A stretch of 64,000 nt of DNA from Undibacterium sp. 5I1 (GTDB lineage Bacteria > Pseudomonadota > Gammaproteobacteria > Burkholderiales > Burkholderiaceae_D): assembly GCF_034314085.1 (NCBI RefSeq), contig NZ_JAVIWI010000002.1, forward strand, positions 107,030 to 171,029. The letters run 5' to 3'. The notes below the pieces were generated by a model that was not told the DNA's origin, made no database searches, and was given only the letters and a program-made list of their open reading frames with translations. Positions 10,412 to 20,200 of this stretch are shown here, piece by piece. How positions within the stretch are numbered: position 1 is the first letter of the stretch; each line of letters starts with the position of its first letter. A program made the translations under genes and the position numbers.

Positions 10412-11038
10412 TTATTTAGAAAATAGATCCATGCTATACAAGCAAGCATAATCTTTTCCCTCAGCAGAGATAAGCGTTAAAGTTTCATTCGTGGATTTCT
10501 TATATCTAGTTTCAAATATATTATTCCGCTCTGGATGTCCTTTTGAATGAAACTTCCAACCAGCTTTTTCAAGATCTGTCCTAATTTGATTGACATCAAT
10601 ACACAGACTATCTGGAGGAGCTTGTAAGTATCCAAAGGGTGAATACTTCCAAGAAAAATTAAAATATTTAGTTATCGACTTTTCTACATCCATTGATAGA
10701 GCAAAATACCAATCACGGCCATCAAGGGCCTCAATAACGGTTGGATTTAACTCAGTGCGAGAATTTATTGTCCCGATAGCCTGAACCATTTTTATTCCCC
10801 ACATTTTTTCAACGTTTTCTCTAGATGCACTCTCAGGGAATTTCGCTGCAATTGTCAGCAAATTTGCCCATAGTTCTTGGGCAGTAAATGGGTATGGCGC
10901 ATGAAATTTTGTATCCATTGACTCTTCTTTCGTTTGCGTTGATTTACCAGCGCTCAAATCTCCTTGCGACTTCGCCGCGATTGGCAGAGCACATAGGAGA
11001 ATAGGTAGCATCATCTCAAAGACGTTTTTTAACTTCAT
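10412..11038 (-). CDS. Small exported protein upstream of the RTX gene; candidate immunity or accessory protein
   Basis: About 208 aa. The ATG is chosen over a GTG two codons upstream because MKLKN begins a clear signal peptide (hydrophobic MMLPILLCALPIA, then AKSQG), with a GGAG 10 bases before it. The mature part has no family I recognise; it has two cysteines (CIDVN, YACLY) and several aromatic residues. The gene ends 18 bases before the RTX start, so the two are probably cotranscribed with this one first. A periplasmic protein next to a metallopeptidase-bearing exoprotein fits an immunity or chaperone role, but that is inference from position only. Confidence 0.7.
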   Translation of the reverse strand: MKLKNVFEMMLPILLCALPIAAKSQGDLSAGKSTQTKEESMDTKFHAPYPFTAQELWANLLTIAAKFPESASRENVEKMWGIKMVQAIGTINSRTELNPTVIEALDGRDWYFALSMDVEKSITKYFNFSWKYSPFGYLQAPPDSLCIDVNQIRTDLEKAGWKFHSKGHPERNNIFETRYKKSTNETLTLISAEGKDYACLYSMDLFSK

Positions 11039-11423
11039 GTACACGAATCTCCGCCGTTTTATCTCTATAAATTATTTATAAGTTAACATAAGCTTCTTTT
11101 AATGATGTAACTAAACCTTACTAAATTTACAAAATCCAGTGAATGTATCAAATCACTTTCTTTTCATATGTAAGTTTTTGTAAGGTTTCTTTATTTTGGC
11201 TTGGGCACTATTTTTATTGCAACTTAGTTCTTTATTGTTATGATTTTTATGATCTAAATAGGTTGGTAGACTGATAATAGAAGTTATTCTTTTTATGTAG
11301 GTTACCTCACTATACTTTTGCTACTAATTCAGCAAAACTTATCTGGGCAGTTCCGGTAATTTCTTTCTAAGTGCGTAAAGCATCATCCACAGTCAATTCA
11401 TTGGTCTGGGTGAGATGACATAA
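11039..11423. other. AT-rich intergenic region
   Basis: AT-rich stretch between the divergent RTX operon and the glycosyltransferase fragment. It probably holds the promoter of the RTX operon on the minus strand. I see no clear operator, hairpin or RNA gene. The last ~60 bases lead directly into truncated glycosyltransferase code, so a recombination junction probably lies near 11400. Confidence 0.4.
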
Positions 11424-12542
11424 GTGCGCGATAATTTTCGTGATGCAATGCCGGGTGCTTATTTGGCTGGTTATGAAATGCCAGCAGATGCGATGCTCAC
11501 GCATCCTTGGCTTGATTCATTAGAGCTCGCTGTTCGTCGAGGGCAAGCGGTCTATCGTGGTTTGCTGGATTTAAAAAAACGGGGTTTCATCCCTGACGTG
11601 GTATTGGTCCATCCTGGGTGGGGCGAGGCTTTATTTGTGAAGGATGTGTTTCCTGCTTGTCGACTGGTGAGTTTTTGCGAGTTTTATTATCAGGCGGAAG
11701 GACAAGATATAGGATTTGATCCAGCCTTGCCTACGTCTGAGGACGATAAGCTTAAGCTCAGGCTACGCAATATGGTGCAACTGCAATCCTTGTCATGTAT
11801 GGATGTAGGGATCAGTCCAACACAGTGGCAACGTCAAAGTTACCCTTCAATTGTTCAGGATCGTATTGAGGTTATTCATGATGGGATTGATACAGATACC
11901 GTCAAGCCAGATCCTGCTGCTCGGTTCCAATTACCTGATGGTCGTTGGCTAACTTCTAACGATGAGGTCATTACTTTCGTTAATCGCAATTTGGAACCTT
12001 GTCGTGGTTTTATGAGTTTTATGCGTTCTTTGCCAGATTTACTGCGTGCCAGACCTCATGCGGAAGTGCTTATTCTTGGGGGAGATAGTGTCTCTTACGG
12101 TCAAGGCCTACTCAATATGACATGGCGTCAAGCACTGTTGGAGGAAGTTGGATCGCAACTAGACTTAAAACGCGTTCATTTTTTAGGAAAAATACCCTAC
12201 ACAAATTTCCTTAAAATGCTGCAAATTTCATCTGCCCATATTTATCTGACGTATCCATTTATATTGTCATGGTCAATGCTAGAGGCGATGGCGGCTGGCT
12301 GTGTGGTGGTGGGCTCACGTACGGCACCAGTTGAAGAGGTCATCCTGGATCAAGAGAATGGTTACTTGGTGGACTTCTTTGATACGGATGCTTTGGTTCG
12401 TATAGTCGCATCCATCTGCAGCGCAAGAGAAAGTCAGGCTCAGATTAGACTCGCTGCGCGCCAAACAATCCTAGACAAATTTGATCTGAAGCGTCATTGC
12501 CTGCCAAAACAAATCGCTCTGCTTGAACAAGGCATCAACTGA
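11424..12542 (+). pseudogene. GT4-type glycosyltransferase, N-terminus missing
   Basis: 372 codons from a GTG. The protein matches my recollection of GT-B fold, GT4-family glycosyltransferases that contain RRGQAVYR...HPGWGEALF and CEFYY motifs; the donor-binding C-terminal half is intact (FVNRNLEPCRGF near residue 190, then LSWSMLEAMAAGCVVVGSRTAPVEEV, the E-x7-E type motif). Full-length relatives start with an LFVHQNFPGQF-like Rossmann strand roughly 60 residues earlier, and that part is absent here. The reading frame has no convincing RBS at the GTG and the upstream bases are noncoding. Expected role would be transfer of an activated sugar in polysaccharide or glycan synthesis. The broken 5' end suggests a non-functional remnant, though a shortened protein is possible. 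Confidence 0.7.
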
Positions 12543-13054
12543 AATTTAAAGCTGATTTTTGAATAACGACCTTGCATTGGACATTCGAATGGTTATTAAA
12601 AAATTCTGGCATTTGCTATCAATTTCCCTTGTTGATATCTTTGGTATTATTGCCTGCCCTTAGAGTATGGTTAGCGATATAGTTTACTCAACGGCTGAGC
12701 AGATCTTTAAGGGAAGGGTCGTTCTATAAAAATTAAAGCCCATCTTAGTCTTCGAATCATTGACATCGTCTGAACTCAAAAAACAGTTAGGAATACGACT
12801 TAAGCCTCAATCATCCAATAATGATGACAATAAACATAACAGTCCCCCTACGATAATTCGAAACGTAGACCACCTGAGAAGTTATAGAACAGAGCATAGC
12901 GGTAAGTACTGCCAACAATTTTCTGAATTTTTCTTCTGAAGTTCATATGCTTACTATTAGTGTCGGCATAGCGTTGAAAGCCGACTCTGAAACCTAGTTG
13001 CAATTGCCGCTATGTACCGTTTTTTACTATTCAAATACGGCATTAATGAAGCGG
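12543..13054. other. Noncoding stretch without recognised feature
   Basis: About 510 bases with no ORF of note, no RNA gene and no strong hairpin that I can see. It separates the convergent glycosyltransferase remnant and the exported protein gene. Confidence 0.4.
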
Positions 13055-13708
13055 CTATTTATTTTCCGGAACACCATCTAAATCAACCTTAATATTCAAC
13101 TTTTTTTGAAGACGCTTAAAATAGGCATCTGGATTGAAGTAGATAATTTGTTTGGCTCCAGTCTGATCAACAGACTCGATTCTGTCGCGGTACGGCGAGG
13201 TTTCAAGTGACTGACTGGCAATTCTTAAACGAAAATAACTAACTACCTGTTTTTCTTCTGCGATCGAGATCACTTCATATGCTGTCCTCGACGATTTGCC
13301 ATCTCCAGTATCCAGTATCGATTTCATCAAGCCCGTCGCCCATCGAAAATGGGCTGCCATTTCAGCCGACTGCCCCTTTCTTTGCAGAGCTGTCGCCAAA
13401 TAAAGATGAGCACCAATATCTACAGGACAAGTGCCGAGCCTAATGTGTGTGTATTTTAGAATATCATCATCATTCTTGGTATTCATTGCAACGACCATCT
13501 TTTGAGTCACTTGATGGTCGTCGCACAATTCTTCAAATCGGCTCATGGCGCCATATTCTGTGCGTAAATTCTTAAAATTTACGTCTGCATTCCAGTCTGC
13601 TATCGGTAGATTTTCTTTATTTGATTCAGACGAGTTGGACTGCCCCTTCGAAACAAGCGGAATAGACACAATTAATACTAGCAACAAACACGATTTAGAC
13701 AATTTCAT
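13055..13708 (-). CDS. Exported protein of unknown function
   Basis: About 217 aa from the ATG that begins MKLSKSCLLLVLIVSIP...SKGQS, a typical Sec signal peptide. An in-frame ATG 12 codons earlier would bury it. The mature protein is soluble, with ICPVD/ELCDDH cysteines and a helical segment (HLYLATALQRKGQSAEMAAHFRWATGLM) resembling a single TPR or Sel1-like helix pair, which suggests a periplasmic protein-protein interaction module. No family recognised. It stands alone between a noncoding stretch and the first IS5-family copy. Confidence 0.6.
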   Translation of the reverse strand: MKLSKSCLLLVLIVSIPLVSKGQSNSSESNKENLPIADWNADVNFKNLRTEYGAMSRFEELCDDHQVTQKMVVAMNTKNDDDILKYTHIRLGTCPVDIGAHLYLATALQRKGQSAEMAAHFRWATGLMKSILDTGDGKSSRTAYEVISIAEEKQVVSYFRLRIASQSLETSPYRDRIESVDQTGAKQIIYFNPDAYFKRLQKKLNIKVDLDGVPENK

Positions 13709-13744
13709 CTCCAATGCTTTAACTTTGATACATGTATAAGCCAT

Positions 13745-14091
13745 AAACCGTAAATCAGCAATATATCAACCGGTAAGCTATGTGCCGCGAACTGTCTTTT
13801 CGTTCAATATACAAGACTAGGATAGCAAAACGGCTGGACTGACATTTCGATTATTCCTGTACCCTACCTAATTTCAACACATTCTAGGTAAATGAATTAG
13901 AGTAAAGTTTGTCGATCAACCCGCTGCGCGCAGTTAACTGCAAAGGAATAACAATCGTGATCGTCCAATAAAAAATGGTTGCAGAACACGCCGATAGGCT
14001 CACAATCCCATTCAAAAGGATCTCGACCTGATTTTTAAATGCAAAGTGAGCTAATGTCAATGTCAATGTCAATGTCAATTCAGTATATAAA
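13745..14091. other. Noncoding stretch ending in a hexamer repeat and the IS5-family insertion point
   Basis: No gene seen. Bases 14053-14079 hold four and a half tandem copies of an AATGTC hexamer. The IS begins 12 bases after it. The sequence on this side does not continue the NRPS code found on the other side of the IS. Confidence 0.55.
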
Positions 14092-15181
14092 GGCGTTGGT
14101 GCACTTCAAACTCGAAAAGCGGTGATGTTACGATGCGGCCTCAATTTTACTGATCGCCCCGATGCCCAACAAACACAACGACGATCGCCGTCATCATATA
14201 CCTAAGATGTCGTTCAAGGTTCAGAATTGGCCGGAATATGAAGCAGGATTACGGCGGCGCGGTAGCCTGACGTTGTGGATTGAAGACGCAGCATTAGATC
14301 AGTGGCAAAGCGTAGGGCCAAATGGTCAGGCTCGCTATCGGGATAGCGCCATTGAGACGAGTCTGATGCTGCGCTCCGCCTTCAAAATGGCCCTGCGACA
14401 AACCGAAGGGTTAATGGCTTCCGTGCTGACACTGATGAACCTGACAATCACGGCACCGGATCACACCACGGTCAGCAGACGGGCGGTCGGACTGACGGTA
14501 ACGAAGTCACCATCCGCACCAAAGGGGCCACTCCATGTGCTCATCGACAGCACAGGTTTGCAGGTCTTTGGGGCAGGACAATGGCTGGAAGAAAAACATG
14601 GCGCGAAGTCGCGCCGTAGCTGGCGCAAACTACATCTGGCCGTCGATGTCGATGCAGGCATGATTGTCGCGCAGATCCTCACCGATCAGCATACGGATGA
14701 CCCATCTCAAGTGGGGCCACTACTGGATCAGGTCGACGAACAAATCGACAAAGTCACTGCCGATGGTGCCTATGATGGCGCGCCCACTTATCAAACGATC
14801 GCGCAATATGGTGACGATATTGCGGTGGTTATCCCACCCCGTAAAACCGCCGTTCCTGGTACTCAATCGCGTTCGCCAAGTCAGCGTAATCGCCATCTTG
14901 ACATGATCAATACAGAGGGTCGGTTGGCTTGGCAAGAAGCCACTGGTTATGGACAGCGTGCTTTGGTCGAAACGACCATGGGACGCTATAAATCGATCAT
15001 CGGTCCTCGACTGCGTGCGCGCAGATTCGAAGCGCAAAAAACCGAGGCCGCCGTCGGTGTTGCTGTGTTAAATCGCATGCTCGCTGCTGGACGCCCAAAC
15101 TCCGTCCGTAGTCAGAAAGTTCCTGCATAAATGATCGGGGTTGGGGTACTTTTTACTTCAACTTTTAAGTGCACCAACGCC
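14092..15181 (+). mobile_element. IS5-family insertion sequence, copy 1 (1,090 bp)
   Basis: The ends are inverted repeats beginning GGCGTTGGTGCACTT, diverging after about 15 bases. One transposase gene fills the element. Copy 2 (53955-55044) is the same length, opposite in orientation, and encodes an identical protein. I see no target-site duplication (flanks tataaa and cactgg), which suggests the flanks were rearranged after insertion. Its right edge cuts the NRPS gene in the middle of a condensation domain. Confidence 0.92.
14162..15130 (+). CDS. IS5-family DDE transposase
   Basis: 322 aa, full length for the family. The N-terminal half has the DUF772-type helical DNA-binding region. The catalytic triad is visible as D in LIDSTGLQV, D in TADGAYDG and E in VETTMGRYK, with the RxxxE-like spacing of IS5 transposases. 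It catalyses cut-and-paste movement of the element. The protein is identical to that of copy 2, so both copies were acquired or duplicated recently. Confidence 0.93.
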   Translation: MPNKHNDDRRHHIPKMSFKVQNWPEYEAGLRRRGSLTLWIEDAALDQWQSVGPNGQARYRDSAIETSLMLRSAFKMALRQTEGLMASVLTLMNLTITAPDHTTVSRRAVGLTVTKSPSAPKGPLHVLIDSTGLQVFGAGQWLEEKHGAKSRRSWRKLHLAVDVDAGMIVAQILTDQHTDDPSQVGPLLDQVDEQIDKVTADGAYDGAPTYQTIAQYGDDIAVVIPPRKTAVPGTQSRSPSQRNRHLDMINTEGRLAWQEATGYGQRALVETTMGRYKSIIGPRLRARRFEAQKTEAAVGVAVLNRMLAAGRPNSVRSQKVPA

Positions 15182-15579
15182 CACTGGATGCGTACACCCA
15201 TCAGGATCTGCCGTTCGAAAAAATTGTCGAAGTAGCACAACCAGTACGTAGTATGAATCACAATGTTTTGTTTCAAACTATGCTATCCCTTGACAATACG
15301 CCAAGCTCGGGACGACTGATTCTGCCCGGCTTGCACCTATCGCCAGCGCCCGCCCCAATTCAAACAACACAGTTCGACTTGTCGCTGACATTAATGGATT
15401 CGCACGATGCATTGTCAGGCCTGCTCGAATATTCGACTGACTTGTTTGATCACGGCACGATTGAGCGCCTGATCGGCCATTTACAAACTGTTCTCTCAGG
15501 CATGATCACCGACGACGAGCAATATGTCTCCCAGATTCCGTTACTAACACCGTCACAACGACAACATATCCGCACGAAG

Positions 15580-16110
15580 TTCAACAACACCGCGGTCGAC
15601 TTCCCACGTGACCTGTTGATTCATCAACTGTTCGAGCAACAAGCAGCGGCACATCCAGAGGCTACTGCACTGGTTTTTGAGCAGCAACAACTGAGCTATG
15701 GCGAGCTCAATCAGCGCGCCAATCAGCTGGCCCACTATCTGATCGCTCAGGGCATCGGTCCTGATCAACGGGTAGCCATCTGCATCGAACGCGGCATCGA
15801 GATGATCGTCGGTCTGCTTGGCATTCTCAAAGCCGGTGCCGCTTATGTCCCGCTTGATCCGGCCTATCCCAAAGACCGTCTTGACTACATGCTGCAGGAT
15901 TGCAATCCTGCCATGCTGCTGACTCAACGTGCTCTGCTGCCGTTCTTACCTGTCACCTCGGTGCCATTATTGGCAATCGACGATGCCAGCGCAGTGCTGG
16001 CGAACCAGCCGGGTACCAATCCCGATCCATCTGCCCTCGGCCTGTGTTCTGCTCACCTCGCATACGTGATCTACACTTCCGGCTCCACTGGCATGCCTAA
16101 GGGTGTTATG
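15580..16110 (+). repeat. NRPS adenylation N-terminal block, near-identical in all three modules
   Basis: This 531-bp stretch recurs at 18841-19371 and 22030-22560 with only a few base differences by eye. It covers adenylation motifs up to A3 (YTSGSTGMPKGVM) and then stops being similar at one sharp point in all copies. Such identity between modules implies recent gene conversion or duplication. Confidence 0.9.
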
Positions 16111-16668
16111 AACCAACACAATGGTGTTGTCAATCGCCTATTATGGGCACAAGATCAATTCACCCTCGGTGCTGCCGATCGTGTGCTACAAAAGACTTCG
16201 TTCGCCTTTGACGTCTCGGTATGGGAATTCTTCCTGCCGCTGCTGGCCGGCGCACGACTCATATTGGCACGCCCAAATAGCCACCAAGATCCCCATTACT
16301 TGATTGAGCTGATCGAACGTAGCGGCATCACGATCCTGCATTTCGTGCCGTCCATGCTGCAAATCTTCGTCGACCAGCTGCCGATAGACCGCTGCACCAG
16401 CATCCGTCACCTGCTATGCAGCGGCGAAGCCTTGTCCTATGGACTCGTGCAACGCGCTTGCAGCCTGCTGCCGCATGCACAACTACACAACCTGTACGGA
16501 CCTACCGAAGCAGCCGTCGACGTCACGCATTGGAACTGCAGCACAATGCCCGCAGGCCCAGTGCCGATCGGCCGGCCTATCGCCAATACCCAGATATATC
16601 TACTCGATGCGCGTGGACAGCCGGTACCGATTGGAGTAGCAGGCGAACTTCATATCGGCGGCGTGCAA

Positions 16669-17261
16669 GTTGCACGTGGCTATTTAAACCGCCCCGAGTT
16701 GACAGCAGAACGCTTTGTCACCGATCCCTTCAGTACCGATCCGCAGGCCCGCATGTACAAGACCGGCGACCTCGGTCGCTGGCTGGCCGACGGTAATATC
16801 GAATACCTCGGCCGTAACGACTTCCAGGTCAAGTTACGTGGATTCCGCATCGAACTCGGTGAAATCGAAGCCAAGCTCGCCGCCTGTCACGGAGTGCGTG
16901 AGGTCGCCGTGATCGCCCGCGAAGACGATACGAGCGAGAAACGTCTGGTCGCTTATCTCGTCGCCACCGACGGTGCCACGCCGCAGGCCGCTGAATTGCG
17001 CGCCGCACTCTCGGGCGTGCTGCCCGAGTACATGATTCCGTCCGCTTTCGTTGTACTGAACGCAATGCCGCTAACACCGAACGGCAAACTCGACCGCAAA
17101 GCCTTACCGGCTCCCGGCCAATCTGCCATCGCCACGCGTGTCTATCAGGCACCGCAAAGCGCCACCGAGTCCGCCATCGCCTCTATCTGGCAGGAATTGT
17201 TAGGCCTTGAACGCGTTGGCCGCAACGACCATTTCTTTGAACTCGGCGGCCACTCCCTGCT
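16669..17261 (+). repeat. NRPS adenylation C-terminal and carrier block, duplicated
   Basis: 593 bp repeated at 19927-20519, with identical encoded protein in all frames I compared. It runs from GVARGYLNRPE through the A8-A10 motifs and the carrier domain to the GGHSLL serine motif. The A3 module (from about 23120) has a diverged version. Between this block and the 531-bp block lies the variable substrate-binding core. Confidence 0.9.
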
Positions 17262-20200
17262 GGTCATCAGCATGATCGAGCGCCTGCGCCTACGCGACAT
17301 TGCGCTCGATGTACGCACGATCTTCACGGCGCCGACGCTCGCTGCGCTGGCCGCGGCAGCTCATCACGGAGAGCAGCACGATGCTATCGCGGCGCCAGCC
17401 AACCTGATCACCGCCAACTGCACCCGCATCACGCCCGCCATGCTGTCGCTAGTGACGCTCGAACAGGAGCAGATTGACCGGATCGCCAACAACGTCGCTG
17501 GCGGTGCCGCCAATATCCAGGATATCTATCCACTTGCGCCGCTACAGGAAGGAATTCTGTTCCACCATCTGCTCGAGGCCGAGGGTGATGCCTACCTGCT
17601 GCGCACTGTTATGACGTTCGATCAGCGCACGCTGGCCACCGCTTTTTTGGACGCACTGCAAACGGTCATTGACCGCCATGATATCTTGCGTAGTGCTATC
17701 CATTGGGACGGGCTGGCACAAGCAGTCCAGGTCGTATGGCGAACCGCACTGCTGCAAATCGAAGAACTAACACCCCAAGTCGGCACTGACGTGCTCGAAC
17801 AGCTTCTCGCGTATGCCGATCCGCGCCGCTTACGCTTAGATCTGCGGCGCGCTCCACTACTGACCGTCTACCTAGCACAAGATCCACTGACGCTGCAGTG
17901 TCATCTAGTCCTATTAAACCATCACATGGTCGCTGACCACGTTACGCGTGAACTGATTATCGATGAAATTGGTCTGCTGCTGCAAAACCGCGCAGACGCC
18001 CTACCAACTCCCCTGCCCTACCGCGATTTCATCGCGCAAGCACGCTCCGTGCCGCAAGATGAGCATGAGGCGTATTTCCGCGCCCAACTCGCTGACATCG
18101 ATGAGCCGACCGCACCGTTTAGTATCATCAACGTCCAAGGCAGCGGTAGTCAGATCCGTGAAGCATTGCTGCCACTCAATACTGAACTGGCTCAGCGCAT
18201 CCGCAACGCCGCACGCCGCTTCGGCGTGACCCCGGCTGTCCTGTTCCACGTCGCATGGGCGCAAGTGTTGGCGGCGTGCAGTGATCGTGACGACGTGGTA
18301 TTCGGCACCCTGCTCTCTGGCCGACTCCAAGGGAGCACCGGGGCCGACCGAGTGCTTGGAATGTTCATCAACACGCTACCGATCCGCATTTCGCTTACCG
18401 CATGCAGTGCTGAACAAGCGCTGACCGATACCTACAAAGGACTCAGCGCACTGCTGCTCCATGAACAGGCACCGCTGGCGCTGGCACAGCGCTGTAGTGG
18501 CGTCAAGGCGCCACTACCTCTATTTACCACGCTGCTCAATTACCGCCACAGCGCCAGTACCGACATGTCAGTACTGGAAACACATGACGCGATGGCGGGC
18601 ATGCACATCGTCGGTGGCGAAGAGCGTACCAATTACCCGATCACCGTCGCAGTAGATGATTATGGCAATGCCTTCGATATTACCGCGCAGTGCGTTGCGG
18701 GAGTCGAGCCTCAGCGCATTGCTGCATATCTGGTAACCGCTATCGACGCCTTGGTAATCGCATTGGAGAGCGATGCCGAACAGCCGCTACGCAGTCTGCC
18801 AATCCTGCCAGATCACGAGCGTCACGAATTGCTCGACAGTTTCAACAACACCGCGGTCGACTTCCCGCGTGACCTGTTGATTCATCAACTGTTCGAGCAA
18901 CAAGCAGCGGCACATCCAGAGGCTACTGCACTGGTTTTTGAGCAGCAACAACTGAGCTATGGCGAGCTCAATCAGCGCGCCAATCAGCTGGCCCACTATC
19001 TGATCGCTCAGGGCATCGGCCCTGATCAACGGGTAGCCATCTGCATCGAACGCGGCATCGAGATGATCGTCGGTCTGCTTGGCATTCTCAAAGCCGGTGC
19101 CGCTTATGTCCCGCTTGATCCGGCCTATCCCAAAGACCGTCTTGACTACATGCTGCAGGATTGCAATCCTGCCATGCTGCTGACTCAACGTGCTCTGCTG
19201 CCGTTCTTACCTGTCACCTCGGTGCCATTATTGGCAATCGACGATGCCAGCGCAGTGCTGGCGAACCAGCCGGGTACCAATCCCGATCCATCTGCCCTCG
19301 GCCTGTGTTCTGCTCACCTCGCATACGTGATCTACACTTCCGGCTCCACTGGCATGCCTAAGGGTGTTATGGTTGAGCACGCCAGTGTCGTACATTTACT
19401 CGACGCCGTCTCGGCAGTAGCGCTGCTCAAGCCAACAGATACCTTCTTAGCCATCACAACACTGTCATTTGACATTGCTGCGTTGGAAATCCAGCTTCCG
19501 CTCGCCAACGGCGCGCAATTGATGCTGGCTAGCCGCGCTGTCACGGCAGACGGCCAGCGCCTAGCAGAAGTGTTGCAGCAGGCCGATGTCACGCTCATGC
19601 AGGCGACGCCTGCGACTTGGCGCATGCTCCTCGCGTCTGGCTGGCAAGGGAAGCCGAACTTCAAGGCTCTGTGTGGCGGCGAAGCACTGACCGGAGCACT
19701 GGCGGCTCGTCTGCTGTCTTATGCCGATGAGGTATGGAACCTGTATGGCCCAACAGAAACAACAATTTGGTCGACTTTGCACAAAGTGTTTCCTGCCATT
19801 AATGCCGTGCCAGCAGTCGAAACTATTGGCAGGCCTATCGCCAATACAGGGATCTACATTCTAGATAAACATGGTGCGCTCTTGCCGATCGGCGTAGCAG
19901 GTGAAATCCATATCGGCGGTGCCGGTGTTGCACGTGGCTATTTAAACCGCCCCGAGTTGACAGCAGAACGCTTTGTCACCGATCCCTTCAGTACCGATCC
20001 GCAGGCCCGCATGTACAAGACCGGCGACCTCGGTCGCTGGCTGGCCGACGGTAATATCGAATACCTCGGCCGTAACGACTTCCAGGTCAAGTTACGTGGA
20101 TTCCGCATCGAACTCGGTGAAATCGAAGCCAAGCTCGCCGCCTGTCACGGAGTGCGTGAGGTCGCCGTGATCGCCCGCGAAGACGATACGAGCGAGAAAC

